Shown: piece by piece, positions 1 through 11,500 of the stretch
Layout of the letters: each line of letters begins with the position of its first letter
Position numbering within the stretch: position 1 is the first letter of the stretch
From: Klebsormidium nitens
Lineage: Eukaryota > Streptophyta > Klebsormidiophyceae > Klebsormidiales > Klebsormidiaceae
DNA: 64,000 bases
Reading direction: 5' to 3'
Assembly (NCBI GenBank): GCA_000708835.1
Contig: DF237131.1
Coordinates: forward strand, 26,882-90,881
The notes under the pieces: generated by a model
Told to the model about the DNA's origin: nothing
Seen by the model: only the letters and a program-made list of their open reading frames with translations
Databases searched by the model: none
Translations under genes and position numbers: made by a program

Positions 1-1
1 G

Positions 2-1566
2 CGCGCGGTCGAAGGCGGGGACGTCGCGCTGGGCGTGGCGCTCGGCGAGGGGCGCACCTACAGCAGCCCCTTCAGCGCCGCGATCGTCCTGCGGACGCTG
101 TGCACGGCGCCTGCAGTCGTTTCGGACGTCCTGATCCCCGCGGCCGCGGGCTTACTGCACTGCCTTGGCCGCGCGTACGCCCGGTTCTCGGGCGTGTTCC
201 GGGGGGACGAGTTCCGGCTGTTCTACGTCCACCCGGAAGACGGACGGAGCCCAATCGATGGAGTGCCCATCCCGGAGCTCTCCATCATCACGACGCTAGA
301 CGACGACGAGCTGGACACGTGGCACAGGACAACGGAGGCGCTTCCGAACCTGCTCCACATCTTTGAGCCCGCGCTGCGCCGCGCGGCCGGCGACGCGGTG
401 CTTGAGGAGCGCTTCGTGTCCGAAGTCGTCTCCGCGGACGGCGTCAGCTTTGCTGCGGACGTCCTGCAGATGCGCGCCGCGGCCGCGGACTATCTGGCGG
501 AATGGTACCCGCCGAGCCTGCACGACGTGGGCACGTGGCTGCCGGTTCTACAGGAGACCGCGAAGCAAGTCTGGCAAATGCTGGCCGAGAGGTTCGGGCT
601 CGAAGAGTGCGCATATCCGGTGAGGTTTCTGCCTAATTCTAGTTCCGCTTCTTGACTTGGTTCACTCTCGGGGATTGCTACCCCGGAATAGAGCGCTGCG
701 CAGATTGGATGATTACAACGAGTTCCAAGTTGAAGTCGCACTGCTTTACAAGAGTCGTTATGGATCCAGGGCACGTCTAGATTGGGTATTGATTCTCACA
801 TCTTTTGTCCTTACGACGTCAGCGTTCTGTGCCCCAAATAATACTTTTCTTTCCCAGTAACACTTATGAGAAAAAGAACGGTCTGCTCAGTTCGTACTCC
901 ACTGGTCTTGACACATGACTTACTCTCATAGGCGCAAAGATGCGCGCCAGTCCTCCCATCCTAGCAACCAGTGCATGAATTGGCTGCTAAAAGCAATTTC
1001 TCCCACAGGATTGCACCAAGGACGTCGTCGAAGTTTCAAAAGGGACGTTCAGCAAGTGCGGCGGCTGTGGACGTGTGCGGTACTGCTCCAAGGCGTGCCA
1101 GGTATACCTCCACTGCATAAATCACAACGCCTTCTTCTGTTGAAATTCTGATTTGTAGTATGCACCATGGTTCATGTGAGCGCTTATTGTCCTCAATTCC
1201 CCTAGACTGTCGGCCAAGCTAGTAGTACATGTTCTGGAAAAGCTAACCTAAGAAGCGCTGCAGTGGCGTGCCCTGTCGAAGACCAACTTTCATTTAGCCT
1301 GGTAACCTACTCGGAGTGACTTGAATCCCACGGGATCTTTGAATGAATGCTGGATTTGGTAGACACGAGGCTCCCATTTGGAACCGAATCATTGTCAAAC
1401 TTCAGACGTGCAAACACCCTTGCTTCTGTTGGCAACGACACCCATGCAGCTTCGGTCTACTTATTACATACTGACCCAATTTCTTTTCGTTTTCCTTCAG
1501 GCCTCTCATTGGAGGCAAGGACACAAAGAAAATTGCAAGCGCCGTTCAAAGCCTTCCAAAGCCTGA
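2..1566 (+). CDS. MYND-type zinc-finger protein, C-terminal part (5' end outside window)
   Basis: Three exons are visible: the reading frame open from position 2 to 619, then 1009-1101 and 1501-1566, ending in TGA. All junctions are phase 0 with GT/AG borders (CCG|GTGAGG, CACAG|GAT, CCAG|GTATAC, TTCAG|GCC). The spliced tail spells a complete MYND finger: a first pair CAYPDC that spans exons 1 and 2, then CGGC, YCSKACQ, and SHWRQGHKENC, i.e. C-x4-C...C-x2-C...YC-x3-CQ-x3-W-x2-H-x3-C. MYND fingers bind zinc and usually mediate protein-protein contacts. The ~206 residues before the finger are acidic/alanine-rich and I do not recognise a catalytic domain in them; no SET motif is seen. The finger is at the extreme C-terminus, followed by a short basic tail. 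Function beyond the finger is unknown. Confidence 0.85.
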
Positions 1567-2523
1567 GCGTAGGATTCTCAACGTTTCCAAGGCCTTCAAG
1601 TAGTTGAGGTTGGAAAGCCGCTGAGATAGGTACAGAGATACAAAAAACGATTAATATACACTGGGTAATGAATAAGAGCGTACACCGGAGGCGACCTGGA
1701 TTCGGCAGCTTGACATGGGTTTCCAAAAAGTTGCGTCTTTTTGGAAGCTGATCAAAGTTGAAGACGTTGATTCCAGAGAAATGTACGGGAACAGATGCTC
1801 AAATTTGTCGTGAAGTCCGAGTCCCGCGTATCTCACACTGATATGCTGAATGAAAGAGCTACATATCTAGCTCTCCGTGTGCTAGGCATCAATGCTATGT
1901 TACAGAGGACGGTTTCAAGTGCACGGCAGGAAAAGCTGCATCCGATGGAGTCCTATAGCGACCATTCTTGCAAGTTAGTGGTCTTGCCTGACATGGATAC
2001 CAGTTTTTTTATGAATAATCTTCATGAGCATATTAGGGAACGGTCATGAGTCATTTAAGCAAAAGTTGCAGCCCCCCAGAGACTTAAGCACCAAGTGGCG
2101 GATTATAGTATTCTTATCTTTCGAAAGTTGGGCGGCTGTAAGAGGCCATTGTAAGAATAATGAGACTCAAAAGGCACGTTATGGACTCTCTCTGACATGA
2201 TATGATGATCACTTTACATGCTAAGAGTTCTGCGGCGGGCCAACTGTGCATCCTATGCTTACACGGGATCTGTCGCAGCGCCGCCTCCGTGGCATCAGTC
2301 TTCACTGCCCTCTACGCCTCCTGCTCTTTGAGGGCCACCCAAGGCGTTTTTGAAGATGAGGGCTAAATGAAATCTACTAAGTGCTCACAAACATTGCAAA
2401 CTATAAGGCACACCAAAGCCAGATTTGGATTGAGACAGATAGTGTTCCAGGGACACAACAGTCCGTTTGTGTCGATGTACTTTCAGGCTGACGGAAGCAA
2501 GAAACTGCTGAGCATGCGACTCC
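1567..2523. other. Intergenic: 3' flanks of two converging genes
   Basis: This stretch holds the 3' flanks of the MYND gene and of the unknown minus-strand gene. I see no open frame with family resemblance, no RNA gene and no clear repeat. Confidence 0.4.
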
Positions 2524-3204
2524 TTAATCCGCCATTAATATTGAACCCTCCTTCAAAAAAGAAACCAGGAGCGGCGCCTTCGATCGGATCTTCGCCTTTA
2601 GGATCATCATCTTTTCGACCCGACACTTGAGTGTCTCCAAGTCTGTGAGGATCTTGATCTGCAACTCTGTCAGATCCAATTCATCCAGGTCTCTCTGGTC
2701 CATACTTTCCGCTTGAATATACTCATACGATCCTGCAACCAGAGTGTCATTTTCGGCGAGGCTATCTGAGGCCCTTATCAGCACTCCAGGTCCATAACCG
2801 TTCTTGAGCTTCTGCTGCACATCGTTGGCAGGAAGATTGGCTGTGAAGCGTATCAGCCCGTATTTTGTCTTCACGTCCGCCCAATCTTCTTTGTCTTCTC
2901 CCTCCGGAGCGGTGCCCCTTTGCGCTGCCTTGGGAGGAAGCGTTTCCCTCACAGCCAGCTTATGCCCCATCTTAACATGTTTTGGATATGCCTGAGCATA
3001 CAAATTCGGTGTATGATTGAAGTGCAGCGTCTGAAACGTGCTGATGGCAGTTTTTACCTGCAAATGATGTAATCTCGAACTTGCGGTAGCCAAGGACACT
3101 CTAATGGTTGATAAGTGGTTGGTGTCGTGTCTAAGCGACAGGAGCGCTATGTTTGTTGGAGATACTTTAGCGAGACGCGACGTCACGGTTGGCGCGGACG
3201 CCAT
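2524..3204 (-). CDS. Unknown small protein, duplicate copy 1
   Basis: The frame is open from an ATG at 3204 (a second in-frame ATG lies at 3216) to the stop at 2524. I chose 3204 because the neighbouring paralogue (4119-4745) has its matching MASA start there. The first ~50 residues look like a possible targeting peptide (Ser/Thr/Leu-rich). The conserved part includes KLAVRE-LPP-AAQRGTAPE, NGYGPGVLIRASD, and VAGSYEYI, followed by a charged helical tail. A 66-nt segment (2992-3057) has intron borders, CAG|GTAAAA and GCTCAG|GCATA, that the paralogue shares; it is a multiple of three and lacks stops, so the gene is readable with or without splicing. I do not recognise the family. Spliced length would be 204 residues. 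Confidence 0.6.
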   Translation of the reverse strand: MASAPTVTSRLAKVSPTNIALLSLRHDTNHLSTIRVSLATASSRLHHLQVKTAISTFQTLHFNHTPNLYAQAYPKHVKMGHKLAVRETLPPKAAQRGTAPEGEDKEDWADVKTKYGLIRFTANLPANDVQQKLKNGYGPGVLIRASDSLAENDTLVAGSYEYIQAESMDQRDLDELDLTELQIKILTDLETLKCRVEKMMILKAKIRSKAPLLVSFLKEGSILMAD

Positions 3205-3282
3205 TGAGAACTGCATAGAGATTCAAAAGGACTAGTCACAGTGGAATCAGAAGGAAATTATAATACAAAGTAGTCTAGCTTT

Positions 3283-3400
3283 CATGAAGTGACGTGCCCC
3301 TCAAGAACAAAGTCAAGGTGAGTTTTCCGCGGCCGCGCAGGCGCCGGCCGGGTTTCAAGGTTTAGCAGTCGCGTGATTGCAACCCTGACCGGACTCGACC
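3283..3400 (-). promoter_or_regulatory. Promoter region duplicated with the paralogue's promoter
   Basis: The sequence upstream of copy 1 (about 3283-3400) matches that upstream of copy 2 (about 4815-4980). Shared blocks are GAAGTGACGT, TTTCCGCGGCCGCGCA, a CAGG-TTTCA-GGTTTA block and an AACCCTGACC/GACCCTTGTCAG block. TGACGT is the core of a bZIP/CRE-type site, and in both copies it lies closest to the gene. The conservation of these blocks, while the sequence between them differs, suggests they are promoter elements. This is inference from two copies only. Confidence 0.45.
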
Positions 3401-4118
3401 GTCGAGCAGCCTCCAGGTGGAGGCGACTTAAGTTATTTTCGCACCTTGGATGAAAGCGTGCGTTCCGTGCCATGCAGCAGTGAGGAGGACAGGTTTTGTT
3501 TCAGAGGTTGGGGCACTGACAAACTGTAAAGGCTTGCGATCCTTTTCAGAGAGACTCGTAATTCTGGATCTCGCTTTTGTCATATCGCTCATATTGCACA
3601 AGCTAGCATTTTGTCCAGCTTTTTGCTTCCATAGCACAAGCATTCGAATGAAGATGGCCTGAAACCTGATGCACATGGCATGTGGCAGCCTATACTCGAA
3701 GTCATTGTAGCATGCAAAGCAAGCTAGTGGTCTCAAGTAACACGGGTGGAGAACATTAATTTGTGACTTGTGTCCCTTGATGGATAGTCGAAGGGGGCAT
3801 GCATGGTTATACGTGTTACATCCGGAGGAGGAGGGCAATAAGTCTACATCACGCTGTCGACCTCATCTGATCACGGAGCTCCTTAAGTGCATTGTTCGGG
3901 CCCTTCAACTGCACACTATTATTCATGCACGCCCTTTAACATCAGGACTGAATGAGTCGCACCACATGAAGGTATAGGTACCGAACCATACGGCTCGCAA
4001 AATGCAGAAATGAGTTGAGACACCGAGCTTTTCCGGTGAGGCAATGGCCCGCGTTCGTTCTAACTGACCCACCAAGCATAATAATGTACATCTGACCCCT
4101 TTGTGAATAAACCATCCC
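3401..4118. other. Spacer between the two duplicate genes
   Basis: No gene is supported here. Several short open frames exist on both strands, but none resembles a family or has paired splice signals. Confidence 0.4.
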
Positions 4119-4745
4119 TTAGAAAAACCAGCGACGCCGTCGGTCCATTTGGATTTTTTTCTGGACCCCCCTATCTATTTTCTCCAGGTTTGCCAGGATT
4201 ACTTTCAACATTTCCGTCATTTTTCTCGTCTGCATTCGGTCCAGATACCTCCCGCGGACATACTCGTATGATCCCGCAACTACGATGTCGTTGTTGCACA
4301 AGATGAGGCCAGTGTCTGAGGCCCTTACCAACAGTCCAGGCCCGTATCCCGAAGCGAGCTGCCGCTGCACGACGTTGGCAGATTGATTGGGAGAGAAGCG
4401 TAACAAGTGCGTCCCTACATCCACCTCTGCCAATTCTGACGCTCCTTCTTCCGGAGCAGTGCCCCTCTGCGCTGCCTGAGGGGGAAGGGCTTCTCTCACA
4501 GCCAGCTTGTATTGCCCCTGCTTGACGACGTAGGTTGGGTATGCCTGAGCACACCAATTAAATTGCAACCAGCTCTATTTGGTGCACATGACTGGCTTTA
4601 CTTGCAACTCAATTGAAAGTGAACTTGCAGTAGCCAAGGGCATCCTGCCCGTCGATGACTCCCATTGGGTGTCGTGCGATCGAAAGGACGGGATTACAGT
4701 TCCTTTTACTCGAGTGACAGAAAGACCTGACGTTGCGGATGCCAT
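4119..4745 (-). CDS. Unknown small protein, duplicate copy 2 (needs a 57-nt intron or carries a nonsense codon)
   Basis: This is a tandem paralogue of 2524-3204 in the same orientation. It keeps the MASA start (4745), the block LATASS, KLAVREALPPQAAQRGTAPE, SGYGPGLLVRASD and VAGSYEYV. An in-frame TAG lies at 4575-4577. The TAG falls inside a 57-nt segment (4545-4601) bounded by CAA|GTAAAG and GCTCAG|GCATA, positions equivalent to the 66-nt segment of copy 1. Splicing this segment restores a frame co-linear with copy 1. I therefore favour a real, very short intron, but a decayed copy with a nonsense mutation cannot be excluded. Family unknown. Confidence 0.5.
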
Positions 4746-4841
4746 TGAAGACCTTGCAGTAGTATTCAAGTTTGAAGACGTTGAAAAGTAATACGGTAAA
4801 TACCTAGCTCGAGTGCATTGAAGTGACGTACTGCATGCCAT

Positions 4842-4878
4842 GCAGCTAGCAGCTAGCAGCTCCTAGCTGCTAGCTAGG
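4842..4878. repeat. AGCTAGC palindromic repeat
   Basis: A run of GCAGCTAGC units followed by its inverse (CTAGCTGCTAGC) forms a self-complementary stretch. It lies between the promoter blocks of duplicate gene copy 2 and is absent from copy 1, so it arose or expanded after the duplication. Confidence 0.6.
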
Positions 4879-4980
4879 CCGGTACTATAGGCCCGCCGGT
4901 GGGTTTCCCGCGGCCGCGCAAGCCTCAGGTTTCAGGGTTTAACTGCAGATTGACCGCGACCCTTGTCAGCCGTCCGATCG

Positions 4981-5514
4981 TTGACTGGATAAATGGACGA
5001 TAAGACATCCTTCTAGCGGCCTGGTGTCTCGTGGTCCTAACCCAGGATCTGGCGGTCAGTATGCTCTCAATTTATCGAACGGCGCACTGTGACCAGTAGA
5101 GAGCGCATTCACACTTGAGACCTCCCTTCTTAGATGGTTGCACTTCAGCATGCACTGAGCAGCATTTTCTGCAGCATTCCGCAGATTTGAAAGTTGACCA
5201 TTGGCATGGGTGCTTTAATACTACCTAATAGTGACACTGATAGGTATCAAAATCTGATGCCTTGCTGCCAGTCACTAACGTGCAGGAGCCGGTTTTTGCC
5301 ACAAAAGACCTGGCCAAGCACAGAACTAGCCACTGCTGGCGTGCACGCGACAGTATTGCATCACCAAAGTGTGAGCGGCTTGAGGCACAGCCGACGAACG
5401 AAGCGTTTGTGTGCAATAAGAAAATTTGGGCGACATTCTCAGGTGCTTGGCAAAGCTGGCCAGCTTGGTCGATGCACGCGCATTTTGGCGCACAAAGAGG
5501 CTGACGGTGGCAAG
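4981..5514. other. Promoter/5' leader region of the SLC35F gene
   Basis: No separate gene is seen. The frame of the transporter is open upstream of its chosen ATG as far as about 5194, so a longer N-terminus or an upstream exon is possible. Confidence 0.35.
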
Positions 5515-8500
5515 ATGTTGGACAACGTGTCGGAAAACATGGGAATGGATGCTGAAAGTCAGCAGGAGGTGCTAGTGCCTCCCAGCAGCGCTGAGACCGC
5601 AGAAATAAGGCCTACAAAAGAACGGCGAAGCTCGGTTGATGAGTGTGTCTTTGTACCGGTTCTGGGGGCTGAAGCGGAGGCGCCTTCTAGCAGTGGCAGA
5701 GAGGGGCGTTGGCCGCTCCAATTGCCCTGGAATCTGGAGGCAACAAAAGGAGGGGTTGCGGGCCTTGCATTGGGGCAGTTCCTGTCGCTGCTCGTCACTG
5801 CCACCGGCCTGACATCAGCGGTGCTCGCTCAGAAAGGTATCTTGTCTTCCAATTTTCAATTCTCTGATTTTAGAACCTTTCAGTATACTGGAACACGGCG
5901 ATGAAAAGGTGGTAAGGTGGTAAGGTGCAGAGACCTTTGGCAGTGAGCCACAAGAGTGTGAATCTGTGAGCTGCTTGCATCTGCTTAAGTGAAGTGGGCG
6001 ATCAAGTGGTTACCATTAGAATGCTCGGGCACTCGCTACTTCCTGTCAAGATGGTTAGCTCTCTCTAACTTGGAAAGCACTGATTCATAAAGATTGTCTT
6101 TTCATTGATGGTGGGTGGTGGTTTGCCTGGCAGCTTCTTGCCAGCAACTAGACATCAAATGAGGGTTGTTAAGCGATATTTAGCTGTTCCTTCTTCTGAT
6201 TTGAACAGGTGCTCTCAGTGGTGCCCTGATCTTACTCCCGGAAGGCGCGCTTGAGATTTTGAGCAGAACTTGGGTTCCTGCTTTTGATGGCATGCGCTCT
6301 GTGGGGCATAGGAAGGGCCTGGGTCCAAGAAGACAGTTTCTTTTCTATTGTCCGCTCGTAAATCAAGCAGAGAGGTGTATTGCTGTCTCAAACAGGATTG
6401 CAACGACTTTGCTCGTCTGTGAGTTGTTCCCATCCGCCTTTGGAGGCATGAGCCCCTGCGTATCATCCCTTTCTGTCTTACACATCTAGGCTCTAATGCC
6501 GTACAACCTAAACTCTCCGTTTTGAAACAGTCTTGACACTTTGTAAGTCTCTGCTGCAGGTGTAAATATCCCCACCACGCAAGGCTGGCTCAACTACCTC
6601 CTGCTTACAATTGTATACGGGGGTCTGATGCTCAAGAGGAAGAAGCGGCCCCAGGCAAGTTGGCTCTTCATGCACTATCGCCCTTCCTTGTTAGCCTTCA
6701 AAATAAATGTTGAAACTGAGGGTGAAGTACCATAGTCTGCTTCTCTGTTTCTCAGCAAAGTTTTCTCTCTGGATCTTCCGTCAAGATCCTATCTCTGCTC
6801 TCAAACGGGTGAATTAACCGCAGAACATGCTTTCGTTGATTGCACCGTGAAGAAATGAACCGGCATCTTTGGGGGTCAAGTAGACGTGACAACAAGCAAT
6901 TTTGCGAGCTTCTTGTGTTCTGTTACTTGTCGGTGGATATGGAGCTGAAAGACTTCGAAGCTGAGGGCTCGAGTGTCAAAAATCAGGACATGATTGTTTC
7001 TTTTTCCTTGTCAACGGTTTACTCTTGTCTGCAAGACCCCCTTGAAAGTGTACCCCCTACTTCGTTCCTTCACAGCATGAGGTGAAAGCAACTCGAAGCT
7101 TCAAAACCGTGGAGTTGTTGAGACTTTGAAGCAGCTGACGTCTCAGGATCCAACGGTTTTGGAGCTTCGAGTGCTTTCGGAAGGCCCGCTGTCACGTCTC
7201 CCTCTTCCTGCCTTCCTTTTCGTTCGTCCTATCTTCTCAAGTTCCCCCCTCCCTGTCAAGCTTTACTAGCGCTGCTCCCTCACAACTCTAGTCGTCGAGG
7301 CTTTGTGATGACTCGTATTTAAGGGTACCCTTTACTGCCCCGGTCTCCCACCATCCAGGGGTACTCTATTGCTATCATAAAGAATGAGAGTTTGTCGTTC
7401 TTCTCTACAGGTCCCTTGGTACGTCTACGCTCTCCTCGCGCTCATCGACGTGGAGGCCAATTTCCTCGTAGTCCGCGCATACCAGTACACGAGCATCACC
7501 AGCGTGATGCTCCTCGACTGCTTTACCATCCCGTGCGTGCTGCTGCTCACGCGCCTAGTTCTCAAAACGCGCTACGCAGCGCGCCACTTCGCGGGCGTTG
7601 CGCTCTGCCTCAGCGGCCTCGTGCTGCTCGTGCTCTCGGACGTCCATTCTGCGGACCGTGGAGGTGAGCGTCCGTTCTCCCCGCCTTGTTTTCACCTTTT
7701 TATCACTCGGTCTCGAGGTTGGGACCCTTTTTGAAATCTAGAGTTGTAGTGCGTTGGGGCGTTCCAATCGGACCTCTTGTCCGGCAGACTACAAGATAAG
7801 CGTCCGATTCGCAACTCCTCTTACGGTGGAATAGTTGCTCCTCTGGTCAATTGTCAGTACCCGGTTTCTACAAGTCGGCCCGCTTCTCTGTGCCATTTCC
7901 CCAACCCACCTTTTCCTTTGCAATCGGGTGGCAAGGCGACGGTTGCAGGTAAGTTCCTCGTTTTGGACATAGCCAATCTTCTGCAAGCTTCCATTAAGAG
8001 AACTTTCTTGCACTTCCAAACGACTAGGCGGTCCGCCTTACCGCACGCATACCTTAGTCCGCAGTTTCGTTTTCCGCGGTAGCATGGCGGTGCTTATGGG
8101 CAATAGCCGTTTGCTCAGAACAGCCGTGCCTTTCTTCGCACCGTTTTCGAAAGCACTTCTCAGACTCGGCCAACCCGTTTTTTGCACAACAGCACCGTCC
8201 CTCTGTCCGGCTCATCCCCAAGTTACTCGCTCCATTCACCCCCCTAAAGTAATCCTTTCTCCTCCAGGCGGCAAAGCGGTGCTTGTTGACGACCTCCTAG
8301 TCCTGGCCACAACCCATATTATGCCCGCTCTGTTTTACAAACATATCTTCAGCTCCTCCTTACCCGTTCTTGGGCTACTGTCTCCGTTTCACCTCCTAGT
8401 CCTGGCAGCAGCTCATTCCGCGCCCGCTGTCTTTTCATTATCTCCCCCGCCCAGCGTCCGCCGGTTCGGCCTATGTTTCCGGTCTCCTTTCGAAACCCGC

Positions 8501-11500
8501 TCTTTCCTTCCGATAGGCGGCAAGGCGGTGCTTGTGGGCGGCTTTCCTTCTGGCCGGAGCCGAATTTGCGCCCTGCACTGTTTACCACCAATTTTCTCGC
8601 CCGTTCATACAACACGGCCGATTTCCCAAACTTATCAATGAGCTCGCTCTCTTCTTTCCCCCAGGCGGCAAACGCAGTGCTTGTTGGTGACCTGCCACTT
8701 CTGGCCGCCACTGTCCTGTGCGCTCTGTTTCCATCTACTCTCTCTCGTCAACTGAAAACGCGGCTCTTTTTCCGCTCTCTCATTGTGATCCGCTCCATTT
8801 TGCCCCCCAGGCGGCAAAGCGGTCCTGGTGGGCGACCTTCTGGTCCTGGCCGCAATAAAATCCGCGCCCGCTCGATTTTCAGAAATGTCCGGTCCAGCTG
8901 GCCCAATTTCCTTTCTAATGCAGCTCTCTTTTTCCCCCCCAGGCGCCAAAGCGATGCTTGTGGGCGACCTCCTACATTTAGCGCAAGCAATCCGCCGGCT
9001 CAGCTTTCCAAATATTCGCCGTCCAGCTGCAATTCCTCACACATTACGGCCTGATTTTCCGCATCTTCTTTGAGCGCACAATCCCCCTTCTCCCAGGCGG
9101 CAAGGCGGTGCTTGTGGGCGACCTAGTCCTAGTCCTAGTCCTAGTCCTGGCCGCCGCTTATTCTGCGCCCGCGCTGTTGCCAAATAACTTTTGCGCCGAG
9201 CTGCCATCGTTTGGTTCAAAACGCCGATCTCCATCCTGAACCCGCCCTCTTATTCCCCCCCAGGCGGCAAGGCGGTGCTTGTGGGCGACCTCCTAGTCCT
9301 GGCCGCAGCCACGCTGTACGCCGGGAGCAACGTCGGCGACGAGGCGCTGGTGAAACAAGTCGACCGTACGGAACTTCTGGCGATGGTGGGCGCGTACGGC
9401 CTCGCCTGGAACACGCTGCAGCTGCTGTTACTAGAGCGGCGAGAACTGGCGCTCGTGCGCTGGTCCTGGGGGACCGCGCTGCCGTTCGGTGGCTTCTCGG
9501 TCGCGCTGTTCGCGTTCTACTCGCTCGTGCCCTTCATGCTGCAGGTGAGGGGTTTCTATTCCCTCTTTGGTTTTTCTCTAATTTTTGGGAAGGCATTTGA
9601 AGCTTTCCGCAGTCTTGGGCTTTCACAGTTGCTCGTGCCCCTCATGCTGCAGGTGACGGCGGGTTACTTTCGTTTGCTAAAGAAAGTGTTTTAAGACTAG
9701 GGGAGGCGTTCGAGGCACCGCTCTTTTTGCGGTTCGTTTTTCGTTCCCTTCATGCTCCGGCCGGACGACTTTTTTCTTCCCTCTGAACTTCTCTCATCGC
9801 GGAAGGCGTCTTAGTTTTTCACAATCTTTGCGTACTTTCTGCCCCCTGTGCTGCAGGCCAGGCGGCTTTTGGAGCGTTTCTTCTATTTCTTCCGCTGTGG
9901 GATGCGTTTGAAGCTCCCGTGCTCTTCGCGTTGACTTGCTCGAGCCCTTTATGCTACGGGCAAGGGGGTCGTTTTGTTTATCTTGAAAATACCTCGCTGC
10001 GGGAGGCGTTTGAGGCTCCACGGTCTTTGCCTTCTATCTGCTCGTGCCCGTCATGCTGCAGTCGAGGCAGTTTTCAGTGGTGTTCCTTTTAAAGCTTTCG
10101 TGGGAGGGGTCCGAAGCGCCGTTCTCTTTCTGTGCATTCTGGTAGTATCCGCTGGGTGCCTGTGCCGGATCATGCATTTGGACAAGCTCAGGACCAGCTT
10201 GACTCCCAAAGACACTTGTTCCGGTTGTTCTTGTCCGCCTGCATTCATTTCACCTGTGGCCGGCCTTTTTAGACATCTACACTCTCGTCTAGACTCCCGG
10301 GACACCAAGGACGGGAGCCCGGAAAATGCTGAAGCGTTGCTGGTCTTGCCGATACCGACTTACCGACCCCTTTTTGCCATGCAGATCAGGACCACGAGTC
10401 GAGACACCAGACTTTCTCTGACCACTTGGCCTTGAAACCCTAAACCCTCTGACAATGTGAAAACTGCAGAACACCTAACCCTGAAACTCATTTCTTGCAG
10501 ATGAGTGGCTCCGCGCTCTTCAACCTGTCGCTGCTGACCTCAGACATGTGGGCCGTCGCTGTGCGCGCCCTCGTCTTCAGACAGCCGGTGAGGCCGCTTT
10601 TCAAAATCTTGATCCATTGAACAGCAACTTTCTGGGTTTCACCAAACCCTAACCTCAAATTTGACTCGCTCCGCAGCCGGACCCACCCCAAACCCTAAGC
10701 AATTCCACCCGTTTCAGTCACTGAGGATCGCAATCGCTTTCCCGACGTCCCTCGTCGGCTTATGGAAAGGTCCAGATATGCCGACAATGAGGGATTGGTG
10801 CTGCGTCAATGGATAGAAAGGTGTCTTCTATGTAGCGGATCGTTTGTCACTGAGGGAGCTCGACATTGCCTGTCAGCTTCATATGCGCCGCTTTCTGGGC
10901 GTCAGAGGGGCTGTGGTGTGGTGAAACGCTCTTCAAGCTGTCGAGTCGGCTTAGAAACTGTTGACTGACTGCATCGGTTGAGAGGATGCCGACTTTATAC
11001 ACTGCCTGAGCAGGTGCTAAAATCCAAAAATTCTAGCTTCCACCCTCAGCTCTTTCCCCGTGTTCCAAAATATCTGCACGGTCGTTCTTTCAAAGCGCGC
11101 CTTTGACATAAAAAGTCGCCACTGGAAATCCGAACTGAACACGGGAGGCCTATCAAGACCAACCGCCGCCGCCCTCACTTTTTGGTGTGCTGCATCGATT
11201 GCAGGTGGATTGGCTGTACTTTGTTGCATTCTTCGCCGTCAGCATAGGCCTCGTCCTGTATACCCGTGGGGAAGACGAGGAAAAAGAAACGGGTCAGCCG
11301 GTCTCGTCAAAATACCTGCGGTTAGACACAAGTCGAGAGTCCAAGTGTAGCTCCCTAGGAGAGTCGCCAGGTGGTGCAAAATTCAATCACAGCCTTGACG
11401 GATTTGATGGTGTCACTGACCGGGAAGGGAATCCAACAGAGAAGAACACTCGCCGCTTCGAATGCGAACAAAGTAGGCCTTCTGATATGCATATGGAGAA

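Noticed and set aside
8084-9073. Overlapping long open frames (180-190 codons) in SLC35F intron 3 that look like a separate proline-rich protein
   Set aside because: Their recurring GGKAVLV/DLLVLA strings come from degenerate copies of the exon 4 edge; the intron lies between two phase-matched exons of the transporter.
10434-10698. AAACCCTAA-type words suggesting an interstitial telomere
   Set aside because: Only three scattered short matches in SLC35F introns; too few for a telomeric tract, and similar words occur as telo-boxes or by chance.
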